Source: Actinacidiphila fildesensis
Lineage (GTDB): Bacteria; Actinomycetota; Actinomycetes; Streptomycetales; Streptomycetaceae
Length of the DNA: 64,000 bases
Reading direction: 5' to 3' (one strand)
Assembly (NCBI RefSeq): GCF_042652185.1
Contig: NZ_JBHSIX010000004.1
Every line of letters begins with the position of its first letter. Positions within the stretch are counted from its first letter, which is position 1. Of the stretch, positions 24,367-36,442 are shown piece by piece. The position numbers and the translations under genes are program-made. A model generated the notes under the pieces. It searched no databases and had not been told where the DNA came from. It saw only the letters and a program-made list of their open reading frames with translations.

Positions 24367-25703
24367 TGACCGTGTCGCCCGAGAAGCTGCTCACCCCTGT
24401 CCTGTCGGCCTTCTGGGACGACCCGCAGTCGTGGACGCTCGACACCTACCGCCGTCATGAGGGCTACGAGGGCCTGCGCAAGGCCCTCGCGATGCCGCCG
24501 GACGACGTCATCGCGTATGTGAAGGACGCCGGACTGCGCGGCCGTGGCGGCGCCGGCTTCCCGACCGGTATGAAGTGGCAGTTCATCCCGCAGGGTGACG
24601 GCAAGCCGCACTACCTGGTCGTCAACGCCGACGAGTCGGAACCGGGTACCTGCAAGGACATCCCGCTGCTGTTCGCGAACCCGCACTCGCTCATCGAGGG
24701 CATGGTGATCGCCTGCCACGCGATCCGCTCCAACCACGCCTTCATCTATCTGCGCGGCGAGGTCGTCCCGGTGCTGCGCCGGCTGCACGAGGCGGTGCGC
24801 GAGGCGTACGAGGCCGGCTACCTCGGCAAGAACATCCAGGGCAGCGGCTTCGATCTGGAGCTGACCGTTCACGCCGGGGCCGGCGCGTACATCTGCGGCG
24901 AGGAGACGGCGCTGCTGGACTCGCTCGAAGGACGCCGCGGCCAGCCCCGGCTGCGCCCGCCGTTCCCGGCGGTCGAGGGCCTGTACGCCTGCCCGACCGT
25001 CGTCAACAACGTCGAGTCCATCGCCTCGGTGCCCGCGATCATGCAGCGCGGCAAGGACTGGTTCAAGTCGATGGGCAGCGAGAAGTCCCCGGGCTTCACG
25101 CTGTACTCGCTGTCCGGGCACGTCGTCAGCCCCGGCCAGTACGAGGCCCCGCTCGGCATCACGCTGCGCCAGCTGCTCGACATGAGCGGCGGTATCCGGC
25201 CGGGCCACCGGCTGAAGTTCTGGACCCCCGGCGGCTCGTCGACCCCGATGTTCACCGACGAGCACCTGGACGTACCGCTCGACTACGAGGGCGTGGGCGC
25301 CGCCGGCTCCATGCTCGGCACCAAGGCGCTGCAGTGCTTCGACGAGACGACGTGCGTGGTGCGGGCGGTGACGCGCTGGACGGAGTTCTACGCCCACGAG
25401 TCCTGCGGCAAGTGCACGCCGTGCCGTGAGGGCACGTACTGGCTGGTCCAGTTGCTGCGGGACATCGAGGCCGGCAAGGGCAAGCTGTCCGACCTCGACA
25501 AGCTCAACGACATCGCCGACAACATCAACGGCAAGTCCTTCTGTGCGCTCGGCGACGGCGCCGCCAGCCCGATCTTCTCCTCCCTCAAGTACTTCCGCGA
25601 GGAGTACGAGGAGCACATCGAGCGCAAGGGCTGCCCCTTCGACCCGGCCGCCTCGACCGTATGGGCCGACGCCGGAACGTCTCACCTGGAGGTGAACGCA
25701 TGA
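24363..25703 (+). CDS. nuoF: NADH-quinone oxidoreductase subunit F
   Basis: NuoF (446 residues) binds NADH and FMN. The glycine-rich NADH loop GLRGRGGAGFPTGMKW (about 58-72), the FMN region VVNADESEPGTCKD, and the N3 [4Fe-4S] ligands C348, C351, C354 and C394 are all present. It starts ATG-ATG overlapping the nuoE stop. Confidence 0.97.
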   Translation: MMTVSPEKLLTPVLSAFWDDPQSWTLDTYRRHEGYEGLRKALAMPPDDVIAYVKDAGLRGRGGAGFPTGMKWQFIPQGDGKPHYLVVNADESEPGTCKDIPLLFANPHSLIEGMVIACHAIRSNHAFIYLRGEVVPVLRRLHEAVREAYEAGYLGKNIQGSGFDLELTVHAGAGAYICGEETALLDSLEGRRGQPRLRPPFPAVEGLYACPTVVNNVESIASVPAIMQRGKDWFKSMGSEKSPGFTLYSLSGHVVSPGQYEAPLGITLRQLLDMSGGIRPGHRLKFWTPGGSSTPMFTDEHLDVPLDYEGVGAAGSMLGTKALQCFDETTCVVRAVTRWTEFYAHESCGKCTPCREGTYWLVQLLRDIEAGKGKLSDLDKLNDIADNINGKSFCALGDGAASPIFSSLKYFREEYEEHIERKGCPFDPAASTVWADAGTSHLEVNA

Positions 25704-28189
25704 CAGTCACCACGTCTGCCCCCTCCGGAGGGGGAGAGGCGGCGGTTCCGCCGGAGGATCTCGTCGCCGTCACGATCGACGGCGTCGCGCTCTCGGTCCC
25801 CAAGGGGACCCTGGTGATCCGTGCGGCGGAGCTGCTGGGCATCGAGATCCCGCGGTTCTGCGACCACCCGCTCCTCGACCCGGCCGGCGCCTGCCGGCAG
25901 TGCATCGTCGAGGTCGAGGGCCAGCGCAAGCCGATGGCGTCCTGCACGATCACGTGCACCGACGGCATGGTCGTCAAGACCCATCTCACCTCGCCGGTCG
26001 CCGAGAAGGCGCAGCGCGGGGTGATGGAGCTGCTGCTCATCAACCACCCGCTGGACTGCCCGGTCTGCGACAAGGGCGGCGAGTGCCCGCTGCAGAACCA
26101 GGCGATGAGCACCGGCCAGGCGGACACCCGCTTCGAGGGCAAGAAGCGCACGTACGAGAAGCCGGTGCCGATCTCCACGCAGGTGCTGCTGGACCGGGAG
26201 CGCTGTGTGCTGTGCGCGCGCTGCACCCGGTTCTCGGAGCAGATCGCGGGCGACCCGTTCATCGAGCTCATCGAGCGCGGCGCCCTCCAGCAGGTCGGAA
26301 TCGGCGACGGCGACCCGTTCGCCTCGTACTTCTCCGGCAACACCATCCAGATCTGTCCGGTGGGCGCGCTGACCTCGGCGGCGTACCGCTTCCGGTCCCG
26401 GCCGTTCGACCTGGTGTCGTCGCCGTCGGTCTGCGAGCACTGCGCGGGCGGCTGCGCGACGCGCACCGACCACCGACGCGGCAAGGTCATGCGGCGGCTG
26501 GCCGCCGACGACCCCCAGGTCAACGAGGAATGGGTGTGCGACAAGGGGCGCTTCGGCTTCCGCTACGCACAGCGCCCCGACCGCCTCAAGCACCCGCTGC
26601 TCCGTAACAAGGAGACCGGTGAGCTGGAGCCGGCGAGCTGGCCCGAGGCACTGGCGGCCGCGGCCGCCGGGATCGCGGCGGCCGGCGGCCGCACCGCGGT
26701 ACTGGCCGGCGGCCGGCTGACCGTCGAGGACGCCTACGCCTACGCCAAGTTCGCGCGGGTCGCCCTCGACACCAACGACGTCGACTTCCGGGCCCGCGTG
26801 CACAGCGCCGAGGAGGCCGACTTCCTGGCCTCGCAGGTGGCGGGACGCGGCCGGGACCTGGACGGCGACGGCATCACGTACACGACGCTGGAGAAGGCGC
26901 CGGCCGTCCTGCTCGTCGGTCTCGAGGCCGAGGAGGAGGCTCCGGGGATCTTCCTCCGGCTTCGCAAAGCGAACCAGAAGCGGCGCCAGCGGACCTTCGC
27001 ACTGGCGCCGTTCGCGACCCGTGGCCTGACGAAGGCGGGCGGCACGCTGCTGCCCGCCGCACCCGGCACCGAGCCCGAGTGGCTGGACGCGCTCGCCGGC
27101 GGTGTCGGTCTCGACGAGGCGGGCGAGAAGGCCGCCGAGGCGCTGCGTGCCGAAGGGTCGGTGATCCTGGTCGGCGAACGGCTGGCCGCCGTACCCGGCG
27201 CGCTGACCGCGGCGATCCGCTTCGCCACGGCGAGCGGCGCGAAGCTCGCGTGGATCCCGCGCCGCGCGGGTGAGCGCGGAGCGGTCGAGGCGGGCGCGCT
27301 GCCGGGGCTGCTGCCCGGTGGCCGGCCGGTCACCGACCCGCGGGCCCGCGACGAGGTCGCCCGGGTCTGGGGACTGGCCGAACTCCCGCACCGCTTCGGG
27401 CGCGACACCGGCCAGATCGTCGAGGCGGCCGCGAGCGGCGAGCTGGCGGCGCTGGTCGTCGGCGGCGTCGAGGTCGCGGACCTGCCGGACCCGGCCCGCG
27501 CCCGGCTCGCGCTGGACGCGGTCGGCTTCGTCGTCAGCCTGGAACTGCGGCCCTCCGAGGTCACCGACCGGGCGGATGTCGTCCTGCCGGTGGCCGCGGT
27601 CGCCGAGAAGGCCGGCACCTTCCTCAACTGGGAGGGCAGGGCTCGGCTGTTCGACGCGGCCATCAAGCCGGACCAGGTCGTCAACCGGCACCAGCTGCCG
27701 GACGCCCGGGTCCTGACGATGCTCGCCGACGCGCTCGGCGTCAGCCTCGGACTGGGCGACGTCCGCGCCGCCCGCACCGAACTGAACCGGCTCTCCCCCT
27801 GGGACGGGCCGCACGCCTCCCAGCCGCTGGAGACGTCCCGGACGCTGCCCGTGCCCGCCGCGGGCGAGGCGGTGCTCGCCGGGCACCGGCTGCTGCTCGA
27901 CCAGGGCAAGCTCCAGGAGGGCGACGACGCGCTGGCCGGCACCCGGCACGAGGCGGTGGTGCGGCTGTCGGCCGCGACCGCCGCGGAGGCCGGGCTCGCC
28001 AACGGCGACCTCACCGAGGTCTCCGGGCCCGCCGGTTCGGTACGGCTGCCGCTGCGCATCACTCCGATGCCCGACCGGGTGGTGTGGCTGCCGCTGAACT
28101 CCACGGGCGGGGGCGTCGCCAGCGATACCGGCGCGCTGCCCGGCCAGGTCGTCAAGGTCGGCGCCGCTGCCACGGAGGTGGCCCAGTGA
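25700..28189 (+). CDS. nuoG: NADH-quinone oxidoreductase subunit G
   Basis: The 829-residue subunit carries the chain of iron-sulfur clusters. A ferredoxin-type [2Fe-2S] site uses C54, C65, C68 and C82. The His/Cys-ligated region, the CPVCDKGGECPLQ and CVLCARCTRF motifs and the molybdopterin-like C-terminal domain follow. The start is the ATG at 25700, overlapping the nuoF stop and preceded by GGAGGTG. The C-terminal half is Ala-rich and more divergent, as in other actinobacteria. Confidence 0.96.
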   Translation: MTVTTSAPSGGGEAAVPPEDLVAVTIDGVALSVPKGTLVIRAAELLGIEIPRFCDHPLLDPAGACRQCIVEVEGQRKPMASCTITCTDGMVVKTHLTSPVAEKAQRGVMELLLINHPLDCPVCDKGGECPLQNQAMSTGQADTRFEGKKRTYEKPVPISTQVLLDRERCVLCARCTRFSEQIAGDPFIELIERGALQQVGIGDGDPFASYFSGNTIQICPVGALTSAAYRFRSRPFDLVSSPSVCEHCAGGCATRTDHRRGKVMRRLAADDPQVNEEWVCDKGRFGFRYAQRPDRLKHPLLRNKETGELEPASWPEALAAAAAGIAAAGGRTAVLAGGRLTVEDAYAYAKFARVALDTNDVDFRARVHSAEEADFLASQVAGRGRDLDGDGITYTTLEKAPAVLLVGLEAEEEAPGIFLRLRKANQKRRQRTFALAPFATRGLTKAGGTLLPAAPGTEPEWLDALAGGVGLDEAGEKAAEALRAEGSVILVGERLAAVPGALTAAIRFATASGAKLAWIPRRAGERGAVEAGALPGLLPGGRPVTDPRARDEVARVWGLAELPHRFGRDTGQIVEAAASGELAALVVGGVEVADLPDPARARLALDAVGFVVSLELRPSEVTDRADVVLPVAAVAEKAGTFLNWEGRARLFDAAIKPDQVVNRHQLPDARVLTMLADALGVSLGLGDVRAARTELNRLSPWDGPHASQPLETSRTLPVPAAGEAVLAGHRLLLDQGKLQEGDDALAGTRHEAVVRLSAATAAEAGLANGDLTEVSGPAGSVRLPLRITPMPDRVVWLPLNSTGGGVASDTGALPGQVVKVGAAATEVAQ

Positions 28190-29544
28190 ACAACCTCTCC
28201 GCCGAAGATCTGTCGATGTTCGGCACCGATCCGTGGTGGCTGATCCTCCTCAAGGCGGTCTTCTGCTTCGCCTTCGCCATGCTGACCGTGCTGTTCTCGA
28301 TCGTCTGGGAGCGCAAGGTCGTGGCGTGGATGCAGCTGCGCATCGGCCCCAACCGGCACGGCCCGTGGGGCATGCTCCAGTCGCTCGCCGACGGCATCAA
28401 GCTGATGCTGAAGGAAGACATCATCGTCAAGCGCGCGGACAAGGTGGTGTACATCCTCGCGCCGATCGTCGCGGCGATCCCCGCCTTCATGTCCTTCGCG
28501 GTGATCCCCTTCGGCCCGGCCGACAACGAGGTGTCGATCTTCGGCACCCGCACCGCGCTGCAGCTCACCGATCTCCCGATCGGCGTCCTGTACATCCTGG
28601 CCACCGCGTCCGTCGGCATCTACGGCATCGTGCTCGCGGGCTGGTCCTCCGGCTCGACGTACCCGCTGCTCGGCGGATTGCGCGCCTCGGCCCAGATGAT
28701 CTCCTACGAGATCGCGATGGGGCTGTCCTTCGCGGCGGTCTTCCTCTACTCCGGGTCGATGTCCACCTCGGCGATCGTCGAGGCGCAGCACGACCGCTGG
28801 TTCGCGGTGCTGCTGCCGGTCTCGCTGCTGATCTACATCGTGGCGATGGTCGGTGAGACCAACCGCGCACCGTTCGACATGCCGGAGTCGGAGGGCGACC
28901 TGGTCGGCGGCTTCAACACCGAGTACTCGTCGATCAAGTTCGCGCTCTTCATGCTCGCCGAGTACGTGAACATGGTGACGGTCTCGGCGGTGGCGACCAC
29001 CCTCTTCCTGGGCGGCTGGCGGGCCCCGTGGCCGATCAGCACCTTCTGGGAGGGCGCGAACCACGGCTGGTGGCCGATGCTCTGGTTCACGGTCAAGGTC
29101 CAGCTGCTGCTGTTCTTCTTCATCTGGCTGCGCGGCACGCTGCCGCGGGTGCGTTACGACCAGTTCATGAAGCTGGGCTGGAAGGTCCTCATCCCGGTCT
29201 CGATGGTCTGGCTGATGCTGGTCGCGACCGTCCGGGCGATGCGGAACGAGAACTACGGCCTGCGCGACATCGTGCTGTACGTCGGCGGGGCCGTCGTCGG
29301 CCTGCTGCTGATCTCCCTCGTGGTCGATGTGTTCCGCGACCGCGGGCGGAAGAAGGACGAGGCGGAAGCCGCCGCGGCACCGCCGGAACCGTTCGATCCG
29401 ATGGCGGGCGGCTTCCCCGTACCGCCGTTGCCGGGGCAGACGCTGCCACCGGTGCCGCGCCGTCGCAGCCGCAGCCTTGGCGAGCCGCAGCTCGTCGGTG
29501 CCCCGGACACCCCGGACAATGACAAGGAGGCCGACGATGCCTGA
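28186..29544 (+). CDS. nuoH: NADH-quinone oxidoreductase subunit H
   Basis: NuoH (452 residues) is the membrane subunit lining the quinone tunnel. The conserved segments ERKVVAWMQLRIGPNRHGPWG, PFDMPESEGDLVGGFNTEYS and the GGLRASAQMISYE loop are present. A charged, Pro-rich cytoplasmic tail of roughly 90 residues follows the last helix, longer than in the second copy. The GTG start overlaps the nuoG stop, and the 3' end overlaps nuoI by 8 nt. Confidence 0.97.
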   Translation: MNNLSAEDLSMFGTDPWWLILLKAVFCFAFAMLTVLFSIVWERKVVAWMQLRIGPNRHGPWGMLQSLADGIKLMLKEDIIVKRADKVVYILAPIVAAIPAFMSFAVIPFGPADNEVSIFGTRTALQLTDLPIGVLYILATASVGIYGIVLAGWSSGSTYPLLGGLRASAQMISYEIAMGLSFAAVFLYSGSMSTSAIVEAQHDRWFAVLLPVSLLIYIVAMVGETNRAPFDMPESEGDLVGGFNTEYSSIKFALFMLAEYVNMVTVSAVATTLFLGGWRAPWPISTFWEGANHGWWPMLWFTVKVQLLLFFFIWLRGTLPRVRYDQFMKLGWKVLIPVSMVWLMLVATVRAMRNENYGLRDIVLYVGGAVVGLLLISLVVDVFRDRGRKKDEAEAAAAPPEPFDPMAGGFPVPPLPGQTLPPVPRRRSRSLGEPQLVGAPDTPDNDKEADDA

Positions 29545-30100
29545 GTTCCTGGGCCCGGTCGCGGGCTTCGGCGTGACCTTCAAGGCCATGTTCAAGAAGC
29601 GGCTGACCGAGCAGTACCCCGAGGAGAAGAAGCCGACCGCGCCGCGCTTCCACGGCCGGCACCAGCTCAACCGGCACCCGGACGGGCTGGAGAAGTGCGT
29701 CGGCTGCGAACTGTGCGCCTGGGCCTGCCCGGCCGACGCGATCTACGTGGAGGGCGCGGACAACACCGAGGAGGAGCGCTACTCCCCGGGTGAGCGCTAC
29801 GGCCGCGTCTACCAGATCAACTACGCCCGCTGCATCCTGTGCGGGCTGTGCATCGAGGCGTGCCCCACCCGGGCGCTGACGATGACCAACGAGTACGAAC
29901 TCGCCGACAGCAGCCGTGAGTCGCTGATCTTCACCAAGGAGCAGCTGCTCGCCGGCCTGGAGGAGGGCATGGTCGAGGCACCGCACTCGATCTTCCCCGG
30001 CACCGACGAGCAGGACTACTACCGGGGACTGGTCAGTGAGGCCGCGCCCGGCACCGTCACCCAGGAGCGCACTCCTGCGGAGAAGGAGGTGGAGGCGTGA
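29537..30100 (+). CDS. nuoI: NADH-quinone oxidoreductase subunit I
   Basis: The 187-residue two-cluster ferredoxin subunit has the motifs CVGCELCAWACP and CILCGLCIEACP, which bind N6a and N6b. An amphipathic N-terminus (FKAMFKKRLTEQYPEE) docks it to the membrane arm. The ATG at 29537 lies inside the end of nuoH (8-nt overlap). Confidence 0.97.
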   Translation: MPEFLGPVAGFGVTFKAMFKKRLTEQYPEEKKPTAPRFHGRHQLNRHPDGLEKCVGCELCAWACPADAIYVEGADNTEEERYSPGERYGRVYQINYARCILCGLCIEACPTRALTMTNEYELADSSRESLIFTKEQLLAGLEEGMVEAPHSIFPGTDEQDYYRGLVSEAAPGTVTQERTPAEKEVEA

Positions 30101-30933
30101 GCACGTTCGCCGCCGCCGCTTCCACCACCTCGACGGGTGAGGCGTTCCAGTTCTGGGTGCTCGCCGTCGTCGCCGTGCTGGGTGCGCTGGGCACCGTACT
30201 GAGCAAGAAGACGGTGCACAGCGCGCTCTGTCTGGCCGGGACCATGATCATCCTGGCTGTCTTCTACCTGGCGCAGGGCGCGTACTTCCTCGGGGTCGTC
30301 CAGATCGTCGTCTACACCGGCGCGATCATGATGCTCTTCCTCTTCGTCGTCATGCTGGTCGGCATCACCGCCGCCGACTCGCTGAAGGAGACGCTGAAGG
30401 GCCAGCGCTGGCTGGCCGCGGGATGCGGTCTCGGCTTCGGGATCCTGCTGATCGCGGGCATCGGCAACGCCTCGCTCGACACCTTCGCCGGCCTCGGCCA
30501 GGCGAACGCGGGCGGCAACGTCGAGGGCCTGGCGCGGCTCATCTTCACCAAGTACGTCTGGGCCTTCGAGATCACCGGCGCGCTGCTGATCACGGCGGTC
30601 GTCGGCGCGATGGTGCTGACGCACCGCGAGCGGACCGAGGAGCGCAGCACGCAGCGCGAGCTGTCGATCGCGCGGGTCCGCGCGGGCACCCAGGTGCCGC
30701 CGCTGCCCGCACCCGGCGTCTACGCCCGGCACAACGCGGTGGACGTCCCCGGCCTGCTGCCGGACGGCACCACCTCGGACCTGTCGGTCAGCGCCACGCT
30801 GCGGGACCGCGGCCAGATCCGTGATGTGTCGAACGAGGCCCTGGCCGATCTCGCCGAGCTGGAACAGCGCTCGGAGAGCTGGCTGGAACGGTCCGCGCCC
30901 GAGGTCACAGCGCCAGAGGAGGCGAGCAAGTGA
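30097..30933 (+). CDS. nuoJ: NADH-quinone oxidoreductase subunit J
   Basis: NuoJ (278 residues) has five helices, with the conserved VQIVVYTGAIMMLFLFVVMLVG segment containing the pi-bulge-type helix. A C-terminal extension of about 90 residues beyond the last helix is charged and extramembrane. The GTG start overlaps the nuoI stop. Confidence 0.95.
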   Translation: MSTFAAAASTTSTGEAFQFWVLAVVAVLGALGTVLSKKTVHSALCLAGTMIILAVFYLAQGAYFLGVVQIVVYTGAIMMLFLFVVMLVGITAADSLKETLKGQRWLAAGCGLGFGILLIAGIGNASLDTFAGLGQANAGGNVEGLARLIFTKYVWAFEITGALLITAVVGAMVLTHRERTEERSTQRELSIARVRAGTQVPPLPAPGVYARHNAVDVPGLLPDGTTSDLSVSATLRDRGQIRDVSNEALADLAELEQRSESWLERSAPEVTAPEEASK

Positions 30934-31229
30934 ATCCGGTCAACTACCTGTACCTGGCCGCGCTGCTGTTCACCATCGGCGCCGCCGGGGTGCTGATCCG
31001 GCGCAACGCGATCATCGTCTTCATGTGCGTCGAGCTGATGCTGAACGCCTGCAACCTGGCGTTCGTCACCTTCTCCCGGATGCACGGCAACCTCGACGGC
31101 CAGATCATCGCCTTCTTCACGATGGTGGTCGCCGCCGCCGAGGTCGTGGTCGGGCTCGCGATCATCGTGACGATGTTCCGCTCCCGGCACTCGGCCTCGG
31201 TCGACGACGCCAATCTGATGAAGCTGTAA
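30930..31229 (+). CDS. nuoK: NADH-quinone oxidoreductase subunit K
   Basis: The 99-residue, three-helix subunit retains both proton-path glutamates, in CVELMLNACNLAFV and AAAEVVVGLAII. The GTG overlaps the nuoJ stop. It matches the standard family length. Confidence 0.97.
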   Translation: MNPVNYLYLAALLFTIGAAGVLIRRNAIIVFMCVELMLNACNLAFVTFSRMHGNLDGQIIAFFTMVVAAAEVVVGLAIIVTMFRSRHSASVDDANLMKL

Positions 31230-31241
31230 GGGGTAGCGACA

Positions 31242-33137
<1,896 letters not shown>

Positions 33138-33143
33138 TAACTC

Positions 33144-34739
33144 ATGTCCTTTCCCCTCCTTACCGTCACGGCCGCCCTTCCGGCGGTCGGCGCGATCGCC
33201 ACCGCCGCCGTACCGGCCGCGAAGCGCACCGTCGCCAAGTGGTCGGCGCTGGGCTTCTCGGTCGCGACGTTCGTACTGGCCGTGATCGTCCTCGTCCGGT
33301 TCGAACCGGGCGGTGAGCGCTACCAGCTCACCGAGTCCCACGCGTGGATCAAGGACTTCGGGGTCCGCTACGAACTCGGCGTGGACGGCATCGGCGTTTC
33401 GCTGGTCGCGCTGACCGCGCTCCTGATCCCGTTCATCATCGCGGCGGGCTGGCACGACGCCGACCCCCTCGAAGACAAGAACCCCAACCGCCGCTGGCGG
33501 CCCACCCAGGGCTTCTTCGCCCTGATCCTGGCCGTCGAGGCGATGGTGGTGGTCTCGTTCGAGGCCACCGACGTCTTCCTCTTCTACATCTTCTTCGAAG
33601 CCATGCTCATCCCGATGTACTTCCTCATCGGCGGCTTCGGGGACCAGGCGCACGAGCACGGCGACGACGAGGCGGCCAAGCAGCGCTCGTACGCCGCCGT
33701 GAAGTTCCTGCTCTACAACCTGGTCGGCGGCCTCGTCATGCTGGCCGCCGTCATCGGGCTGTACGCGGCCAGTGCCGACCAGCTCGGGCACGGCACGTTC
33801 TCGCTCCAGGAGATCCTCCAGGCGCGCGCGGCCGGCAAGTTCGACCTGGCCTCCTCCACCGAGCGGTGGCTCTTCCTCGGCTTCTTCTTCGCCTTCGCGG
33901 TGAAGGCGCCGCTGTGGCCGCTGCACACCTGGCTGCCGAACGCGATGGGGGAGTCGACCGCGCCGGTCGCGGTGCTCATCACCGCGGTCGTCGACAAGGT
34001 CGGCACCTTCGCGATGCTGCGCTACTGCCTCCAGCTCTTCCCGGAGGCCAGCAAGTGGGCGACGCCGGTGATCCTGGTGCTCGCGGTGATCAGCATCATC
34101 TACGGTGCCCTGCTGGCCGTCGGCCAGCGCGACATCAAGCGGCTGATCGCCTACGCGTCCATCTCGCACTTCGGCTTCATCATCATGGGCATCTTCGCGA
34201 TGACCACCCAGGGACAGAGCGGCGCCGCGCTCTACATGGTCAACCACGGGATCTCGACCGCCGCGCTGCTGCTGGTGGCCGGCTTCCTGATCAGCCGGCG
34301 CGGCTCGCGGCTCATCGCCGACTTCGGCGGTGTGCAGAAGGTGGCGCCGGTGCTCGCGGGCACCTTCCTGATCGGCGGACTGGCGACGCTGTCGCTGCCG
34401 GGGCTCGCCCCGTTCGTCTCCGAGTTCCTGGTGCTCGTCGGCACGTTCAGCCGCTACCCGGCGCTCGGCATCATCGCGACCGTCGGCATCGTGCTCGCCG
34501 CGCTCTACGTCCTCGTCCTGTACCAGCGGACGATGACCGGGCCGGTGAAGGCGGGCGTCGAGGGGATGAAGGACCTCAAGGTCCGTGAGATCGCCGTGGT
34601 GGCTCCGCTGATCGCGCTGCTGCTCTTCCTCGGCGTGTACCCGAAGCCGCTCACGGACATCGTCAATCCGGCGGTCGGCCAGACGCTCTCCGACGTGCAC
34701 AAGACCGACCCCAAGCCCGCGCTGGAGGCGACCAAGTGA
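33144..34739 (+). CDS. nuoM: NADH-quinone oxidoreductase subunit M
   Basis: The 531-residue antiporter-like subunit has the essential Glu in FFEAMLIPMYFLIGGFG and the Lys-containing KAPLWPLHTWLPNAMGEST motif, followed by VDKVGTFAMLRY. The ATG lies 6 nt after nuoL, and the stop overlaps nuoN (GTGA). Confidence 0.97.
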   Translation: MSFPLLTVTAALPAVGAIATAAVPAAKRTVAKWSALGFSVATFVLAVIVLVRFEPGGERYQLTESHAWIKDFGVRYELGVDGIGVSLVALTALLIPFIIAAGWHDADPLEDKNPNRRWRPTQGFFALILAVEAMVVVSFEATDVFLFYIFFEAMLIPMYFLIGGFGDQAHEHGDDEAAKQRSYAAVKFLLYNLVGGLVMLAAVIGLYAASADQLGHGTFSLQEILQARAAGKFDLASSTERWLFLGFFFAFAVKAPLWPLHTWLPNAMGESTAPVAVLITAVVDKVGTFAMLRYCLQLFPEASKWATPVILVLAVISIIYGALLAVGQRDIKRLIAYASISHFGFIIMGIFAMTTQGQSGAALYMVNHGISTAALLLVAGFLISRRGSRLIADFGGVQKVAPVLAGTFLIGGLATLSLPGLAPFVSEFLVLVGTFSRYPALGIIATVGIVLAALYVLVLYQRTMTGPVKAGVEGMKDLKVREIAVVAPLIALLLFLGVYPKPLTDIVNPAVGQTLSDVHKTDPKPALEATK

Positions 34740-36382
34740 GCGGAACAGCCGTCCACAGCCTGTGGACAATGGCGGCCCCCGCCGCAGACAAGATCCCCGC
34801 CCCGAAGATCGAGTACACCCAGCTGTCGCCGGTCCTGATCGTCTTCGGGGCAGCCGTCGTCGGGATCCTCGTCGAGGCGTTCCTGCCCCGTAAGTCCCGC
34901 TACCTGGGACAGATCGCGGTCAGCGTCATCGGCCTCGCCGCCGCCTTCGCCGCCGTGGTGGCGCTGGCGGCCAGGGGCTACGGCACCACCAAGGCGCATG
35001 TCGCGGCCATGGGAGCCGTCGCCGTCGACGGCCCCGCGCTCTTCCTGCAGGGCACGATCCTGCTGGTCGGGCTGGTCGCGGTGTTCACCTTCGCGGAACG
35101 CCGGCTCGACCCGAAGGCGCACGGTCGCAAGGTCGACTCCTTCGCCGCCCAGGGCTCCGCCGTTCCCGGCGGCGACGCCGAGAAGGCCGCGGTCAAGGCC
35201 GGGTTCACCACCACCGAGGTCTTCCCGCTGCTGCTCTTCGCGGTCGGCGGCATGCTGATCTTCCCGGCCGCGTCCGACCTGCTGACGCTCTTCGTCGCGC
35301 TCGAGGTCTTCTCGCTGCCGCTGTACCTGCTCTGCGCGCTGGCCCGCCGCCGGCGCTTCATGTCGCAGGAAGCCGCGATGAAGTACTTCCTGCTGGGAGC
35401 CTTCTCGTCGGCCTTCCTGCTGTTCGGCATCGCGCTGCTCTACGGCTACGCGGGCACCGTCTCGTACTCCGGCATCGCCGCCGTCGTCGACGGCACCGCC
35501 AAGATGACCCCGGCGCTCGCCGCCACCACCGGCAACGACGCGCTGCTGCTCATCGGCACCGCGATGGTCGCGATGGGGCTGCTGTTCAAGGTCGGCGCCG
35601 TGCCGTTCCACATGTGGACCCCGGACGTCTATCAGGGCGCCCCGACCCCGGTGACCGGCTTCATGGCCGCCGCCACCAAGGTCGCCGCCTTCGGCGCGCT
35701 GCTGCGGCTGCTGTACGTGGTCCTGCCGGGCATGCGCTGGGACTGGCGGCCGGTGATGTGGGGCGTCGCGATCCTGACGATGCTGGTCGGCGCGATCGTC
35801 GCCGTCACCCAGACCGATGTGAAGCGACTGCTGGCGTACTCGTCGATCGCGCACGCCGGGTTCATCCTCGCGGGTGTCATCGCCACCACGCCGGACGGCG
35901 TCTCGTCGGTGCTCTTCTACCTCGCGGCGTACTCCTTCGTGACGCTCGGCGCCTTCGCCGTCGTCACCCTGGTCCGCGACGCGGGCGGCGAAGCCACCCA
36001 CCTGTCCCACTGGGCCGGCCTCGGCCGCCGCTCGCCGCTGGTCGCGGCGGTCTTCGCGGTGTTCCTGCTGGCCTTCGCGGGCATCCCGCTGACCTCCGGC
36101 TTCGCCGGAAAGTTCGCGGTCTTCAAGGCGGCGGCCCAGGGCGGCGCGATGCCGCTGGTCATCGTGGGTGTGCTCTCCTCGGCCATCGCCGCGTTCTTCT
36201 ACATCCGCGTGATCGTGCTGATGTTCTTCAGCGAACCGAAGCCCGACGGCCCCACCGTCGCCGTCCCGAGCGCCTGGACCTCCACGGCCATCGGCATCGG
36301 CGTGGCGGTGACGCTCGCGCTGGGCGTCATGCCGCAGTACTTCCTGGACCTCGCCGACAAGGCGGGCGTCTTCGTCCGCTGA
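34736..36382 (+). CDS. nuoN: NADH-quinone oxidoreductase subunit N
   Basis: The 548-residue third antiporter-like subunit carries ALEVFSLPLYLLCALAR and KVGAVPFHMWTPDVYQGAPTPVTGFMAAATKVAAFGALLR. The GTG at 34736 overlaps the nuoM stop; a later in-frame ATG would shorten the N-terminus by about 11 residues. It is the last gene of the operon, followed 16 nt later by a strong hairpin. Confidence 0.97.
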   Translation: MSGTAVHSLWTMAAPAADKIPAPKIEYTQLSPVLIVFGAAVVGILVEAFLPRKSRYLGQIAVSVIGLAAAFAAVVALAARGYGTTKAHVAAMGAVAVDGPALFLQGTILLVGLVAVFTFAERRLDPKAHGRKVDSFAAQGSAVPGGDAEKAAVKAGFTTTEVFPLLLFAVGGMLIFPAASDLLTLFVALEVFSLPLYLLCALARRRRFMSQEAAMKYFLLGAFSSAFLLFGIALLYGYAGTVSYSGIAAVVDGTAKMTPALAATTGNDALLLIGTAMVAMGLLFKVGAVPFHMWTPDVYQGAPTPVTGFMAAATKVAAFGALLRLLYVVLPGMRWDWRPVMWGVAILTMLVGAIVAVTQTDVKRLLAYSSIAHAGFILAGVIATTPDGVSSVLFYLAAYSFVTLGAFAVVTLVRDAGGEATHLSHWAGLGRRSPLVAAVFAVFLLAFAGIPLTSGFAGKFAVFKAAAQGGAMPLVIVGVLSSAIAAFFYIRVIVLMFFSEPKPDGPTVAVPSAWTSTAIGIGVAVTLALGVMPQYFLDLADKAGVFVR

Positions 36383-36397
36383 ACAACGACACCACGG

Positions 36398-36436
36398 GAA
36401 CGGCCGTCGAACGCTTCAGGCGTTCGGCGGCCGTTC
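36398..36436. terminator. Terminator of nuoA-N, shared with convergent hydrolase gene
   Basis: GAACGGCCGTCGAACGC pairs with GGCGTTCGGCGGCCGTTC around a TTCA loop, with one or two mismatches, between the nuoN stop and the minus-strand hydrolase stop. A nearly identical hairpin follows the polyprenyl synthase gene. Confidence 0.8.
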
Positions 36437-36442
36437 CTCGTT